A DNA stretch of 64,000 nt from Pragia fontium DSM 5563 = ATCC 49100 (GCF_900112475.1 NZ_FOLW01000002.1:124001-188000); one strand, 5' to 3'; positions 30,927 through 41,448 are shown, numbered from the stretch's first letter. Numbers and translations are program-made. The notes: a model not told the origin generated them from the sequence alone.

Positions 30927-31030
30927 TAATGCTTGTCAGTTAAGCTTAATGACAGCGCTCAATATAAAGGTCAAAAGAAAGGTCAAAAGATAAAACTTAC
31001 CGATCGCATTTTCTTAACTGACTGGCATTA
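30927..31030. mobile_element. 104-bp MITE with IS4-like terminal inverted repeats
   Basis: The ends are 18-base inverted repeats matching at 16 of 18: TAATGCTTGTCAGTTAAG at 30927-30944 and, on the other strand from 31030, TAATGCCAGTCAGTTAAG. Perfect 11-bp copies of GTCTATCGTCC flank it. The interior is non-coding and includes two direct copies of GGTCAAAAGA (30969, 30981). From memory, IS4 ends begin TAATGCCGATCAGTTAAG and IS4 makes 11-13 bp duplications, so I infer mobilisation by an IS4-family transposase. None is encoded here. Confidence 0.85.
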
Positions 31031-31041
31031 GTCTATCGTCC
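31031..31041. repeat. Right target-site duplication of the MITE
   Basis: Exact copy of the 11 bases GTCTATCGTCC at 30916-30926. Removing the MITE and one copy restores a continuous cysG upstream region. Confidence 0.85.
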
Positions 31042-31273
31042 GCCTTTTCGGCGTAAATATTCAATCATTTCGTTTAATAAATGGCTGAGCGTTTTGCCCG
31101 TTATCACCGTTTTTCGGCAAAATAAGCCATAAGAAGCGGTGACGTGCGCTAAATACAGGCTTTTCCTTCTTTCTATTCCATTCAGCTATATCAAATTCCT
31201 TTTCATCATTTCATTCGTTATCAGTGAGTCACTATAGTCAGGTTATTACTTTGTTAATTGCCTGAAGGTTAAC

Positions 31274-32704
31274 GTGGACTATTTACCGATATTTGCTGAT
31301 TTAAAACATCGCCCAGTGCTGGTTGTTGGCGGCGGAGAGATAGCCGCTCGTAAAATCGGGCTCTTACTCAGTGCTGGAGCAGAGGTATTTGTGGTAGCAA
31401 AATCTCTCGGCAATGAAGTGAGCCAATGGCACTTAACGCAGCGCATTCACTGGCTGGCTCAGTCGTTTGAGGTTAGCCAGCTTGATGACATTTTCCTGGT
31501 GGTTGCCGCGACCAATGATTCCACGCTAAATGCCAGAGTCTTTCAAGCAGCCAATCAGCGCCGTCGGTTAATCAATATTGTCGATGATCCGGCGCGTTGT
31601 TCATTTATTTTCCCTTCAATTATCGACCGTTCACCGTTGGTGGTAGCGGTGTCATCTGGTGGTAAAGCGCCGGTATTAGCCCGTTTACTGCGTGAGAAGT
31701 TGGAGGCGTTACTGCCCACCAGTTTAGGTAAAGTGGCACAGATTGCCGGTAACTGGCGCGGTCAGGTTAAGCAACATTTGAAAACGCTGGGTGAACGGCG
31801 TGGTTTCTGGGAGCGGGTTTTCACCGGACGTTTTGCGGCTTTAGTGGCGGCCAATCGCATTGATGATGCCGAGAAAGAATTAGAGCAGCAGCTTTATCAC
31901 GCTGATGAACGTACCGGTGATGTCACGCTGGTCGGCGCGGGGCCGGGGGATGCTGGGCTATTAACATTGCGCGGTTTACAGGCTATTCAGCAGGCCGATG
32001 TGGTATTGCATGATGCGCTGGTAACTGAGGAGATTCTTGAACTGGTACGCCGCGATGCTCAGCTTATCAGCGTAGGTAAACGTGCAGGAGCGCATTCTGT
32101 TGCTCAAGAGGAAACCAATCGACTGTTGGTTGAATTAGCGCAGCAGGGTAAGAAAGTGGTGAGGCTAAAAGGCGGCGATCCGTTTATTTTCGGTCGGGGC
32201 GGTGAAGAACTGGAAGTTTTGGCTGACGCCGGTATTCCTTTTCAAGTCGTGCCGGGAATTACCGCCGCGGCAGGGGTGACGGCTTATGCAGGTATTCCAC
32301 TCACTCATCGCGATCGGGCACAAAGTGTGACTTTTATCACTGGTCACTGTAAACCGGGAACGGATGGCCTTAACTGGTCACAGTTAGCGCAGGGTCATCA
32401 AACGCTGGCAATTTATATGGGCACGGTGAAAGCCAGTGAAATTCAACAGCAGTTAATACGCCATGGGCGAGCAGCATCAACGCCGATTGCGGTGATTGGT
32501 CGTGGGACTCGTGCCGATCAACAGGTGTTAAGTGGCACATTACAGCAATTAGATGAGTTGGCTAAACAGGCTCCGACACCAGCATTGCTGGTGATTGGCG
32601 AAGTGGCTGCATTACATCACAAGCTTAAGTGGTTTGGTGAATCGGTATCACAAACACCGCAGGATAACCTGACGCTATGGCCGTCAGTGGTCAATCTGGC
32701 CTGA
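31274..32704 (+). CDS. cysG: Siroheme synthase CysG
   Basis: This 476-residue bifunctional enzyme makes siroheme for CysI. The N-terminal part (about 1-200) is the dehydrogenase/ferrochelatase, with [13 protein letters not shown] and the [21 protein letters not shown] segment. The C-terminal part (about 217-455) is the uroporphyrinogen III methyltransferase, with [32 protein letters not shown] and GIPLTHRD. The start is GTG (AAGGTTAAC upstream), matching the E. coli MDHLPIF start. Its stop overlaps a possible upstream cysD start; it probably forms one operon with cysDNC. Confidence 0.95.
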   Translation: MDYLPIFADLKHRPVLVVGGGEIAARKIGLLLSAGAEVFVVAKSLGNEVSQWHLTQRIHWLAQSFEVSQLDDIFLVVAATNDSTLNARVFQAANQRRRLINIVDDPARCSFIFPSIIDRSPLVVAVSSGGKAPVLARLLREKLEALLPTSLGKVAQIAGNWRGQVKQHLKTLGERRGFWERVFTGRFAALVAANRIDDAEKELEQQLYHADERTGDVTLVGAGPGDAGLLTLRGLQAIQQADVVLHDALVTEEILELVRRDAQLISVGKRAGAHSVAQEETNRLLVELAQQGKKVVRLKGGDPFIFGRGGEELEVLADAGIPFQVVPGITAAAGVTAYAGIPLTHRDRAQSVTFITGHCKPGTDGLNWSQLAQGHQTLAIYMGTVKASEIQQQLIRHGRAASTPIAVIGRGTRADQQVLSGTLQQLDELAKQAPTPALLVIGEVAALHHKLKWFGESVSQTPQDNLTLWPSVVNLA

Positions 32705-32736
32705 TGGCCCTTAGACAGAGAATCGAGGTATTGAAC

Positions 32737-33645
32737 GTGGACGAGAAACGACTGACACATTTGCGTCAATTGGAAGCAGAAAGTATTCATATTATTCGCG
32801 AGGTTGCTGCTGAGTTTGCCAACCCGGTGATGCTTTATTCCATCGGTAAAGATTCATCGGTAATGCTGCATCTGGCGCGTAAAGCTTTTTACCCCGGTAA
32901 CCTACCATTCCCGCTATTGCATGTGGATACCGGCTGGAAATTTCAGGAAATGTACCAGTTCCGCGATCGTACCGCAGAAGCATTTGGCTGCGAGCTGTTG
33001 GTACATCGAAATCCGGAAGGTATCGCGATGGGAATTAATCCGTTTGTCCACGGTAGCGCCAAACATACCGATATTATGAAAACCGAGGGCTTAAAACAGG
33101 CGCTGAATAAATATGGTTTTGATGCAGCCTTTGGCGGTGCGCGGCGTGATGAAGAGAAGTCGCGAGCTAAAGAGCGCATCTATTCCTTCCGCGATCGTGC
33201 CCATCGTTGGGACCCGAAAAATCAGCGTCCTGAGTTATGGCATAACTATAACGGTCAGGTGAATAAAGGCGAGAGCATCCGGGTATTTCCCCTTTCTAAC
33301 TGGACTGAACTGGATATCTGGCAATATATTTTTCTGGAAAATATTGACATCGTACCGCTGTATCTGGCGAAAGAGCGGCCAATTTTGGAGCGTGACGGTA
33401 TGTTAATGATGATTGATGACAATCGAATTGACCTGCAACCGGGGGAAGTGATTGTGAAGCGTAAAGTCCGTTTCAGAACGCTGGGCTGCTGGCCGCTAAC
33501 CGGGGCGGTGGAGTCACAGGCAGAAACCCTGCCGGAAATTATCGAAGAAATGCTGGTTTCCACGACCAGTGAACGTCAGGGGCGGGTGATTGACCGCGAT
33601 CAGTCAGGTTCGATGGAACTGAAGAAACGTCAGGGTTATTTCTGA
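32737..33645 (+). CDS. cysD: Sulfate adenylyltransferase subunit 2 CysD
   Basis: The catalytic subunit of ATP sulfurylase forms APS from ATP and sulfate. It has the PP-loop [24 protein letters not shown] and [16 protein letters not shown], ending [11 protein letters not shown] chose the GTG at 32737: GAGGT lies 7 bases upstream and the resulting 302-residue protein ([11 protein letters not shown]) equals E. coli CysD in length and start. ATG at 32704, overlapping the cysG stop, is the alternative. It works as a complex with CysN. Confidence 0.95.
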   Translation: MDEKRLTHLRQLEAESIHIIREVAAEFANPVMLYSIGKDSSVMLHLARKAFYPGNLPFPLLHVDTGWKFQEMYQFRDRTAEAFGCELLVHRNPEGIAMGINPFVHGSAKHTDIMKTEGLKQALNKYGFDAAFGGARRDEEKSRAKERIYSFRDRAHRWDPKNQRPELWHNYNGQVNKGESIRVFPLSNWTELDIWQYIFLENIDIVPLYLAKERPILERDGMLMMIDDNRIDLQPGEVIVKRKVRFRTLGCWPLTGAVESQAETLPEIIEEMLVSTTSERQGRVIDRDQSGSMELKKRQGYF

Positions 33646-33655
33646 GGAATATATT

Positions 33656-35113
33656 ATGAATACCGTTATCGATCGTCCGTCCTCTATTAACGATGCAATG
33701 TCGCGACAAATTGCCGAGCAGGGCGGCGTTGAAGCCTATTTGTATGCCCAACAAAACAAAAGCCTGCTGCGTTTTCTGACCTGCGGTAGCGTGGATGATG
33801 GCAAAAGTACGCTTATTGGCAGATTGCTGCACGATACCCACCAAATTTATCAAGATCAGCTCACAACGCTGCATAGTGATAGCAAACGAATTGGTACCGC
33901 TGGCGAAAAATTGGATCTGGCACTGTTGGTGGATGGCTTACAGGCTGAGCGCGAACAAGGGATAACCATTGACGTTGCTTATCGCTATTTTTCGACGGAA
34001 AAGCGCAAGTTTATTATTGCTGACACCCCGGGGCATGAACAATACACCCGCAATATGGCCACTGGCGCATCAACCTGTGATTTGGCTATTTTGTTAATTG
34101 ATGCGCGGAAAGGCGTATTGGATCAAACTCGCCGTCACAGTTTTATTTCCACGTTATTGGGGATTCGCCATCTGGTGGTGGCGATTAATAAAATGGATCT
34201 GGTGGATTATAGCCAGAAGGTGTTTGAGCAAATTCGTACTGATTATCTGGCATTTGCCCGTCAGCTTCCGGAAAACATTGATATTCAGTTTGTACCGCTT
34301 TCTGCATTGGATGGTGACAATGTGGCGATATCGACGGCCAATATGCCTTGGTATCGTGGAGCAACGCTGTTAGATATTTTGGAAACGGTGAATATTGTTA
34401 GCGATCGACAGCATCAACCGCTGCGTTTCCCGGTTCAATATGTTAATCGCCCTAATCTTGATTTTCGTGGTTATGCCGGAACTTTGTCATCAGGCGTTGT
34501 AGAAGTAGGTCAAGGGATCAAGGTCTTGCCTTCCGGAGTGACCAGTAAAGTTAAAGCCATTGTCACGTTTGATGGCGATCTGCAACGGGCTTATCCGGGG
34601 GAGGCTATTACGCTGGTGCTGGAGGATGAAATTGATATCAGCCGCGGCGACCTGTTGGTGGCTGATGATGATAACAGTTTACAGCCGACATATGGCGCAA
34701 CGCTGGACGTGGTATGGATGGCGGAGCAGCCGCTTCAGGCCGGTCAACGCTATGACATAAAAGTCGCGGGTAAAAAGAGCCGACTCAGTATTAAAAAAGT
34801 ATTGCATCAGCGCGACATCAATTCGCTGGAACAGCGTCAAAGCGATAGCTTACCCCTTAATGGAATTGGCGTGGTGGAGGTGGTATTTGATGAACCTCTG
34901 ATTTTTGATCGATACCAAACCAATCAGGAGACCGGCAGCTTTATTTTTATTGACCGACTCAGCAATGTCACCGTTGGTGCCGGTCTGGTTAAGGCAACTG
35001 AAAGTGAACAACATCACTCACAGGTTTCTGGATTCAATAATGAGTTTGAACGTGAGCTGCATGCGTTAATTACTCGTCATTATCCGCACTGGGATATTAC
35101 GGTAAAAGGCTGA
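33656..35113 (+). CDS. cysN: Sulfate adenylyltransferase subunit 1 CysN (GTPase)
   Basis: A 485-residue EF-Tu-like GTPase that drives APS synthesis by CysD. The G motifs are clear: [15 protein letters not shown] (G1), the [12 protein letters not shown] region (G3) and NKMDLVD (G4). Two beta-barrel domains follow, as in EF-Tu. There is no C-terminal kinase fusion; the APS kinase is the separate cysC gene 6 bases downstream. The spacing in cysD-cysN-cysC supports one transcript. Confidence 0.97.
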   Translation: MNTVIDRPSSINDAMSRQIAEQGGVEAYLYAQQNKSLLRFLTCGSVDDGKSTLIGRLLHDTHQIYQDQLTTLHSDSKRIGTAGEKLDLALLVDGLQAEREQGITIDVAYRYFSTEKRKFIIADTPGHEQYTRNMATGASTCDLAILLIDARKGVLDQTRRHSFISTLLGIRHLVVAINKMDLVDYSQKVFEQIRTDYLAFARQLPENIDIQFVPLSALDGDNVAISTANMPWYRGATLLDILETVNIVSDRQHQPLRFPVQYVNRPNLDFRGYAGTLSSGVVEVGQGIKVLPSGVTSKVKAIVTFDGDLQRAYPGEAITLVLEDEIDISRGDLLVADDDNSLQPTYGATLDVVWMAEQPLQAGQRYDIKVAGKKSRLSIKKVLHQRDINSLEQRQSDSLPLNGIGVVEVVFDEPLIFDRYQTNQETGSFIFIDRLSNVTVGAGLVKATESEQHHSQVSGFNNEFERELHALITRHYPHWDITVKG

Positions 35114-35119
35114 GTCTTG

Positions 35120-35716
35120 ATGGAAAATAATATTGTTTGGCATCAGCATCCGGTTACCCGCCACGAGCGAGAAAAGGTGAACGGGCACGGCTCAGCGGTA
35201 CTGTGGTTAACCGGCCTTTCTGGCTCGGGGAAATCTTCGGTAGCCGGGGCACTGGAACAGGCATTGCATCAGCGAGGTATACATACCTATTTGTTGGATG
35301 GGGATAATGTTCGTCACGGTCTGTGTCAGGACTTAGGCTTTGCCGATCGCGACCGGCGCGAGAATATCAGGCGAGTGGGTGAAGTGGCCGGATTAATGAT
35401 GGATGCCGGATTGTTGGTGATCACGGCGTTTATCTCTCCTTATCGGCAGGATCGAGAGGATGTGGCTTTGCGTTTGCCTGCCGGGCACTTTATTGAGGTG
35501 TTTGTTGATACGCCAATCGCCGTGTGTGAACAACGCGATCCAAAAGGTTTGTACAAGAAGGCCAGAGCAGGGGAGATTAAGCAGTTTACCGGTGTTGATT
35601 TACCCTATGAGGCACCGTTAAAGCCGGATGTGCATCTCAACGGTACGCTACCGATTGCTCAGTTGGTGGAACAGCTAATTTTAATGCTGCAAAGCCGGAA
35701 AATTATTGCGGCGTAG
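35120..35716 (+). CDS. cysC: Adenylyl-sulfate (APS) kinase CysC
   Basis: A 198-residue kinase producing PAPS from APS and ATP. It has Walker [15 protein letters not shown] (about 34-47), the DGDNVRHGL motif, FISPYRQDR with the phospho-acceptor-type Ser, and [15 protein letters not shown] 35120 is used; a TTG codon directly before it is in frame. It completes the sulfate activation operon cysG-cysDNC and is followed by a strong terminator. Confidence 0.96.
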   Translation: MENNIVWHQHPVTRHEREKVNGHGSAVLWLTGLSGSGKSSVAGALEQALHQRGIHTYLLDGDNVRHGLCQDLGFADRDRRENIRRVGEVAGLMMDAGLLVITAFISPYRQDREDVALRLPAGHFIEVFVDTPIAVCEQRDPKGLYKKARAGEIKQFTGVDLPYEAPLKPDVHLNGTLPIAQLVEQLILMLQSRKIIAA

Positions 35717-35736
35717 CGTTGATCGTTTCTATTTGG

Positions 35737-35764
35737 TAATGCCCCTAAAAATTTAGGGGCATTA
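35737..35764. terminator. Bidirectional terminator between cysC and the autotransporter gene
   Basis: TAATGCCCCTAAA (35737-35749) and TTTAGGGGCATTA (35752-35764) are exact inverted copies between convergent stops. Confidence 0.82.
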
Positions 35765-35771
35765 TCGTCAA

Positions 35772-38700
35772 TTACCAGTGATATTTAAATCCGATATTTC
35801 CTCTTACGCCATTCTCTTTACCGCGATCGTTATTGAGAGAATGGGTATATCGGCTATCAATATACATATAAGCAGTTTTACCGATCGGTAGTTGTAATCC
35901 ACCACCAATTTCACCGAATGAACGAGGGGCTTTGTCTTTGATTGAATCAGTACCGATTTTAGTGCTGTGATCGGTATTGACGAAATCATGTATCAAATTA
36001 CCGACGAAGTAGACGGTGTTAGTTTTTAGTTCTGGCGTTCCTGCATTATAGGCTAAACGGAAACCAGCACGACCCCTTAAACCTTGTCGATCTTTTTGGT
36101 CAACGTTCACATCATGTTCAGTTTTGAAATCACTGAATGTTCTGTACTGATAAGTCAGTTGTGCTTGAGGTTCAATCAGCCACTGACTGGCAGCAATCGT
36201 ATAAGGTTGTCCCACTTCTGCTGACAGAGCGACACCATAAGCGTCATTGGACGATTTGGAGTCTCGATTAGAGCGGTACTGATTATGGGAATAATCGAGG
36301 TTCCCCACTAAATCCAGATAACTACCAGATTGGCTGTAGTAGGTGGTATAGGCACCGAAGGCTATGGTGTCCGTTTGTCCCGTACCGGTACGCTGATTTT
36401 TTTCAGCATACTGGCCGCTGGTGGTATCAAAAAATACCGCACGACGGTCATTAAACTTCAGTTGGTCTTTGGCATAGGTCAGCATCACACCAGAATGCTG
36501 TCTTGAGCCATTCTCCGGGTTATCGTCGATGTCAAAGTCATAGCCAAATCGAACACCCCACATTTTAGAGCGATAGCCGTAACGATCTTGGCCGTCAACG
36601 CGTTCTAGATTACCCAGCATTTTGCCCCATACCTGACCATTGTTATGGCTGAGTTGACCTTGAGAACCATCATCCCAAGAGAAGGTTTGTTGTTCGCCGA
36701 TGCGTTCATGCAGCGTACCGATCAGGCGATATCCCATCTCCATATTGGCGCGTGGCATCAGCGTAAATCCTGGAACCTCAGGTTTAGTCGGGCTAACGTC
36801 ATTTGGCGTTACCGGTGGAGTTGGTTCTGGCTCAGGATCGGGTTTTGGGTCTGGATCCGGTTTTGGCTCTGGCTCAGGATCAGGCTCAGGTTCTGGATCC
36901 GGTGCGACTATTTTAGGGAGGTACCAGGCATAGCTATTGTCATCTTTTTGTACCAAGAGCGCCTGTCCGGCACCCAGCGTATCGGCAAAACCATAAAAGG
37001 CATTGGCACCCATTTGATGGTTACCAACGTTCACGACGGTAACGGAATATTTATCGTCATCATCATTGTCACGGGTGACGTTGCCGATAATACCGTTTTT
37101 AGTTTGTACCTGAGTGTATCCGCTGGCGGTACCGGCGATATCCAATAAGTCAGAAGAGGAATGATCGTTATCCCAAACGGTATTTACGATTAATCGTCCA
37201 TTATTCGCGATATTCTTGACGCTATCGCCAGAATAGTTTCCGGTAACCGTCAACGTGTTGTACTGATTATTATCGCTGGTCAGATCAATAATTGAGTTAG
37301 CAAAGTTGGATAAATTCGAGACTTTGGATGATGACAGCATTTTCCAGTTGGCTGCGGTCAACTGCATATCAACAACGCTTTGTTTTGTAAAATCGACATT
37401 ACCAACCAGATGTGTTCCACCGTCTGCGATTAGGCTGACATAGGTTGGTATGGTATTACCGGTAAAGTCATAGGCTTCAGCATAAATTAACCGCCCATTA
37501 TCGGCGACTAATGATGAACCATTGGTTAAGTGAACATAAGCATCCACACCTTTTACATATAATCCATAACCATCATTGCTGGTGACCGCAGTATTACTCA
37601 GCGTAATATCGGAGCGATACTGATTGAGTGGCGTTGAATTATATTGGTTGATGGCCGCAATACCTGCGGCTCCCTTGCCTGATGCTGTAACAACGCTATC
37701 TGACAGAGAGATCCTGCTTTGCCGATCGTTATAAGCTGTTTTGGCAGATAATATGGCATGACTGTTGTCACCTGACGTGGTTGCGACAAGGTTATTGGCA
37801 TCAATAGATGCCTCATTGGTTGCTTCTAAAGCGTAAGCGTTATTGCCGCGGGTACTAATCGTCGCATGGTTTATACCAACATGGCCTGTTTTACCGGAGA
37901 AAACAGCGGCAGCATTATTACCGATGGTGGCGATATTAACCTGTTCCGCAGCTATTTCTGCTTCTGAATACAGGGCATGAGCATCGTTACCGGCAGTGGA
38001 AATATCACTGTTTTTTACCGTAATGTTGCCATTACTTTTAATGGCAAAGGATTTGTCGGTATCAGTTTTGATGGAGGTCTTGAATAAAGAGATGGCAGAA
38101 CTGTCATTCATGGCCGATACACCATGCTGTTCTATGCCTTTTGAGTAAAATGATCCCCCTTCAATAATGATGTTTGAAAATGCTTTACCATTAATCAGGG
38201 AAAAATTCTTTGTGGCTTCATAATCATTGCGAATAGCGCTAGATTCAGCGTGCACGTTATTAAGTTTAACCGTTGCAACTTCCTGCGCACCGGTTCCTTC
38301 AGCCAGTACAATAGCCCCTTCATCAAGAATGATCTTACCGCCATTGATGCTGGTATTGCCGCTTTGGTTTGCTCTCACAGCGACATTGACGTTGCCGGTG
38401 ACCTCGAGGTCGGTCATATTGATCACGCCGCCACGATTGGCTTCAACCGCCGATTTTCCATGGGCGACGTAAATATGAGTATCGTCTAGCGTTAACGTTG
38501 AAGTGGTATTGGCTGAATTGCTGGCGGCATAAATCGCAGCCCATGATTGGACTGGGCCATCCATATTAATAATGTTATGGGCGCCGGATAAGTTTGAGTT
38601 GTTTTCCAGAATAATCCCATAATTCCCAATACTATCTATTTGGGTGCCATCGACGGTAATGGTGGCGCCTGCTGTTCCAGAGATAGCGTATGTGCCTACA

Positions 38701-39167
38701 TTAAGCCGACTGTTAGTGATGGTGGTCACTGAATTGCTACCAATAGCTTTAATTCCTCCTGACCGATACGTCCCGGTGGTGAAATCAACGTTTGATAAGT
38801 TCAAACGACCATTGGTATTGGATATCAAGGTTGATGAACCATCGCCGAGCGCGGTAATCGACGATCCAGTTAGCGTTAAGCTACCGTTAGTGAGTGAAAC
38901 GCCATTTCCTGGGCCACTTATCGCGATGGAGACATCATCACCACCGGTAACTGTGGTATTGGTGCCGGTAATTTTTACTGCAGACTGACTTTGTAACGTA
39001 GTGTCTAGCTCATACTGGCCGGTAAGCTGTGCCGTGCCATTAGATATCGTTGCTGTTTTGGCATTAACGATAAGAGGAAACGCGCTAATGTGAGATAAGA
39101 AGATAATACACAATGATTTTGAATACTTTTTAAAAGTCATTGGCTTAATACGTTGTTTGCGTTCCAT
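35772..39167 (-). CDS. Type V autotransporter adhesin-like protein
   Basis: A 1131-residue autotransporter. A signal peptide (cleavage likely near VNA-KT, residue 36) is followed by a Thr/Ser/Asn-rich passenger (about 37-740) of short beta-helix-like repeats. Several repeats share an xT-GN-AHAL pattern: STAGNDAHAL (~390), ATIGNNAAAV (~413), STRGNNAYAL (~438), TTSGDNSHAI (~463). A charged Pro linker of repeated DPEPEP units spans about 755-787. A 12-strand outer-membrane barrel occupies the last 280 residues and ends in GFKYHW, with the terminal aromatic. No protease motif is visible, so adhesion or biofilm is a guess. A second possible start (39140) would shorten the signal. Confidence 0.88.
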   Translation of the reverse strand: MERKQRIKPMTFKKYSKSLCIIFLSHISAFPLIVNAKTATISNGTAQLTGQYELDTTLQSQSAVKITGTNTTVTGGDDVSIAISGPGNGVSLTNGSLTLTGSSITALGDGSSTLISNTNGRLNLSNVDFTTGTYRSGGIKAIGSNSVTTITNSRLNVGTYAISGTAGATITVDGTQIDSIGNYGIILENNSNLSGAHNIINMDGPVQSWAAIYAASNSANTTSTLTLDDTHIYVAHGKSAVEANRGGVINMTDLEVTGNVNVAVRANQSGNTSINGGKIILDEGAIVLAEGTGAQEVATVKLNNVHAESSAIRNDYEATKNFSLINGKAFSNIIIEGGSFYSKGIEQHGVSAMNDSSAISLFKTSIKTDTDKSFAIKSNGNITVKNSDISTAGNDAHALYSEAEIAAEQVNIATIGNNAAAVFSGKTGHVGINHATISTRGNNAYALEATNEASIDANNLVATTSGDNSHAILSAKTAYNDRQSRISLSDSVVTASGKGAAGIAAINQYNSTPLNQYRSDITLSNTAVTSNDGYGLYVKGVDAYVHLTNGSSLVADNGRLIYAEAYDFTGNTIPTYVSLIADGGTHLVGNVDFTKQSVVDMQLTAANWKMLSSSKVSNLSNFANSIIDLTSDNNQYNTLTVTGNYSGDSVKNIANNGRLIVNTVWDNDHSSSDLLDIAGTASGYTQVQTKNGIIGNVTRDNDDDDKYSVTVVNVGNHQMGANAFYGFADTLGAGQALLVQKDDNSYAWYLPKIVAPDPEPEPDPEPEPKPDPDPKPDPEPEPTPPVTPNDVSPTKPEVPGFTLMPRANMEMGYRLIGTLHERIGEQQTFSWDDGSQGQLSHNNGQVWGKMLGNLERVDGQDRYGYRSKMWGVRFGYDFDIDDNPENGSRQHSGVMLTYAKDQLKFNDRRAVFFDTTSGQYAEKNQRTGTGQTDTIAFGAYTTYYSQSGSYLDLVGNLDYSHNQYRSNRDSKSSNDAYGVALSAEVGQPYTIAASQWLIEPQAQLTYQYRTFSDFKTEHDVNVDQKDRQGLRGRAGFRLAYNAGTPELKTNTVYFVGNLIHDFVNTDHSTKIGTDSIKDKAPRSFGEIGGGLQLPIGKTAYMYIDSRYTHSLNNDRGKENGVRGNIGFKYHW
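36825..36905. repeat. Coding tandem repeat in the autotransporter linker
   Basis: Short degenerate units such as GGTTCTGGCTCAGGATC and GGTTTTGGGTCTGG are repeated head to tail and encode the Asp/Glu-Pro linker (residues about 755-787) on the minus strand. Such tracts commonly change copy number by slippage. Confidence 0.75.
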
Positions 39168-39842
39168 GATTTAATACCATTCCATATCGGTTATAGATAT
39201 TGGACGATGTGGGTAAAATAATGACACCACATAATATGAGTAACTATTAACCTGTGTTACGACGGCTAATCTTAGCTATTTGGTTACTCATTAAGATAAC
39301 TGTCGTCCAATATTCTGGTTGGGGTAAAATACCCGTGAACACTGATATCCTTGTGTTATAGATTGCTATTCTACTAGAAAATTGAATGTAAAAAAACCTG
39401 CTTTTAATAGGTTTTGGCAATCGGTGATAAAATGATAATTATTGTTGTTGATAGGAATTCGAAAAAATATTATTAATCAATATAATAAATTAAAGCGGTG
39501 GAAATGATTAAATTTTTATTTTTTTGTAAATGTATTTTTTAATTATTTAATTTTTTATGATTTGTTCTTAATAAAAAACTGGAGGGGTTGGAATAATGTT
39601 ATATGAAATGTTAAAGGTGTGTTACTTGAGGCGGTGTAGCATAGGTTAGTTGAGGGGGGCAGAATAAATTAATTTTAATCCTGTGGTTTTAATTGTGTCG
39701 TTGCCTATTTGGAATCTGTATCGTTTACTATTTCAATGATGACTTGAACCATTTCCTCGAAAAATACGCTGATGTGACAGCGTATCAAGTAGGCACTGGT
39801 AAAGCTGCCTACTTAATTACAGTGGGATATTTATTCCTGCCG
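39168..39842. other. Long AT-rich gap upstream of the autotransporter gene
   Basis: I see no credible gene in these 675 bases. They hold an inverted pair, ATATTGGACGA at 39197-39207 and TCGTCCAATAT at 39303-39313. The pair encloses two inverted ATGAGTAAC-like blocks (near 39235 and 39287). The remainder, especially 39420-39600, is extremely AT-rich, as often seen upstream of H-NS-silenced surface genes. Confidence 0.55.
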
Positions 39843-40295
39843 TCAGCTCTCAGGCATGGCAGAAGAATGATGAGTGGATATTTTCCAGTGGCTACCGTCC
39901 CAGGCATAAGTGAAGGTATATCGCGCTGAAACCGAGGTCTTATCTGCAAAAGTGAAAGTGTATGTGCCAGTATCTATGGCTTTATTACAGCCAAGACGTA
40001 TTGTTCGGCTATCGATTTTTCCGACCGGTCTTTTTTCCAGAAAATGCTCAAAATAATCAATACGTTCAGCTTCAGTCAGGCGCACTTTATTCGAGACGGT
40101 AGGGAGTAAGACGGCATCACTGAGATAATTATCAGTCACTTTCTTTGCATCCCCTGTTTGTAGAGCGCTGTTCCATTGTTCGAATAATTGTTCAATTTTA
40201 GTCTGATCGACTTTAACGCAGTCAGGAACCGTTGTGGCTAAAGCAGAACCAGAAATGAATACCAGTGAACCAACGACTCCAAGCAACTTTTTCAT
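39843..40295 (-). CDS. Exported SnoaL/DUF4440-like small protein
   Basis: The 150-residue protein has a classical signal peptide (MKKLLGVVGSLVFISGSALA, cleavage near ALA-TT). A SnoaL/NTF2-like domain follows: IEQLFEQWNSALQTGDAKKV, then YLSDAVLLPT and a final YTFTYAWDGSHWKI strand pair. Such domains belong to the SgcJ/EcaC and CaMKII-association group and form cone-shaped pockets. No catalytic role can be assigned. AAGGAATAG before the ATG at 40295 decides the start; an ATG seven codons upstream is less likely. The two cysteines (after VPD and after RLG) could form a disulfide in the periplasm. Confidence 0.75.
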   Translation of the reverse strand: MKKLLGVVGSLVFISGSALATTVPDCVKVDQTKIEQLFEQWNSALQTGDAKKVTDNYLSDAVLLPTVSNKVRLTEAERIDYFEHFLEKRPVGKIDSRTIRLGCNKAIDTGTYTFTFADKTSVSARYTFTYAWDGSHWKISTHHSSAMPES

Positions 40296-40674
40296 ATCTA
40301 TTCCTTTTCCTCTCATTAAGCGTGTTTTCTCTTATTAGGACTATCATTATTGATTGGTGTAAGCAATTGATTATTAATATAATTAACTTTTCTTATTATC
40401 TTATTAAATAACCTTATAAAATATATGGTTATTTAGTGTTTTATTTGAGTGAGGTGACACTTAAAAGAAAACGTTCAACGCTTATTCAGGTAGTGTTTTT
40501 TGTCGATTCTTTGTAGTGGGGCTTGTTATTTAATGGTCGAGCATGGCAAATGTTGTGTGAGGGAGACTTAATTATCGTCTCCATTGAGGGTATACTTTTT
40601 AGCCATTTTAATCCGTTTGTCGCGTGGTTTTTCCGCATCGGATTGTGAACATCAATTTGGCTAATAGGACAATG
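40296..40674. other. AT-rich intergenic region between the SnoaL-like gene and tam
   Basis: These divergent genes share a 379-base gap with no supported ORF. A GGAGAC/GTCTCC inverted repeat near 40562-40582 is the only structure I see. Confidence 0.4.
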
Positions 40675-41448
40675 ATGAAAGACTGGAATCCTGAACTCTA
40701 TTTGCAATTTGAAGCGGAAAGAACGCGCCCGGCTCGTGAGTTGTTATCGCGTATTGTTCATCAGCAGGCCAATTATATTAGCGATCTGGGCTGTGGCCCG
40801 GGTAACAGTACTGAGCTGTTGCATAATGCTTACCCTGAGGCACGGGTTACTGGCGTAGACAGTTCACAGGCGATGCTTGAACAGGCAAAGCAGCGTTTGC
40901 CGGCTTGTCAGTTTCAACAGGCCGATATTGGTCACTGGAGACCGGAGAATCCGCAGGATATTATTTATGCGAATGCTTCCCTGCAATGGGTACCCAACCA
41001 TAATCAACTGATGCTTCATCTGTTACGGCAACTGGCCCCCGGCGGTGTGCTGGCTTTTCAGGTGCCGGATAACCTTGAACAGCCATCCCATGCGTTAATG
41101 CGTAAAGTGGCAAGTGAGGGAACGTGGTTCGCTAAATATAGCCAGCAGCGATATCACGATAAAGTGTTGCTGACGACGGAAGGCTACTATGATTTGTTGG
41201 CCGAGGCAGGTTGTCAGGTGGATATCTGGCGTACTACCTTTTATCACGTCATGCCGTCGGTGGCCGCTATTGTCGAGTGGGTGAAGTCAACGGGTTTGCG
41301 CCCATTTTTGGCTCCGCTGGATGAAACTGAACAGCAGGCATTTTTACAACATTATTTAGCAGAACTGGAGAAGGTTTATTTACCGCGATCTGATGGTCAG
41401 GTACTGCTGGCTTTTCCTCGTTTATTTGTGGTTGCGACTAAGCCATAG
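40675..41448 (+). CDS. tam: Trans-aconitate 2-methyltransferase
   Basis: A 257-residue SAM-dependent methyltransferase close to E. coli Tam (252): KDWNPELYLQFEAERTRPA, the SAM motif DLGCGPGNSTELL, GVDSSQAML, ANASLQWVPNH and the end VLLAFPRLFVVATKP. It methylates trans-aconitate, a by-product that inhibits aconitase. ATGATG pairs occur; the second ATG sits 5 bases after AGGA and is preferred. It is a single gene, well away from the following operon. Confidence 0.93.
   Translation: MKDWNPELYLQFEAERTRPARELLSRIVHQQANYISDLGCGPGNSTELLHNAYPEARVTGVDSSQAMLEQAKQRLPACQFQQADIGHWRPENPQDIIYANASLQWVPNHNQLMLHLLRQLAPGGVLAFQVPDNLEQPSHALMRKVASEGTWFAKYSQQRYHDKVLLTTEGYYDLLAEAGCQVDIWRTTFYHVMPSVAAIVEWVKSTGLRPFLAPLDETEQQAFLQHYLAELEKVYLPRSDGQVLLAFPRLFVVATKP

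Noticed and set aside
32677..32736. ATG starts for cysD overlapping the end of cysG
   Set aside because: The GTG at 32737 has a proper ribosome site and restores the exact family length; kept only as alternatives.
36645..37148. Long open frame opposite the autotransporter, rich in Trp and Arg
   Set aside because: It is the mirror of the repetitive linker and barrel code; codon composition is a shadow of the real gene.
39693..39929. Open frame of 78 codons upstream of the SnoaL-like gene end
   Set aside because: It overlaps the real minus-strand gene at its 3' end, lacks a ribosome site and family features.
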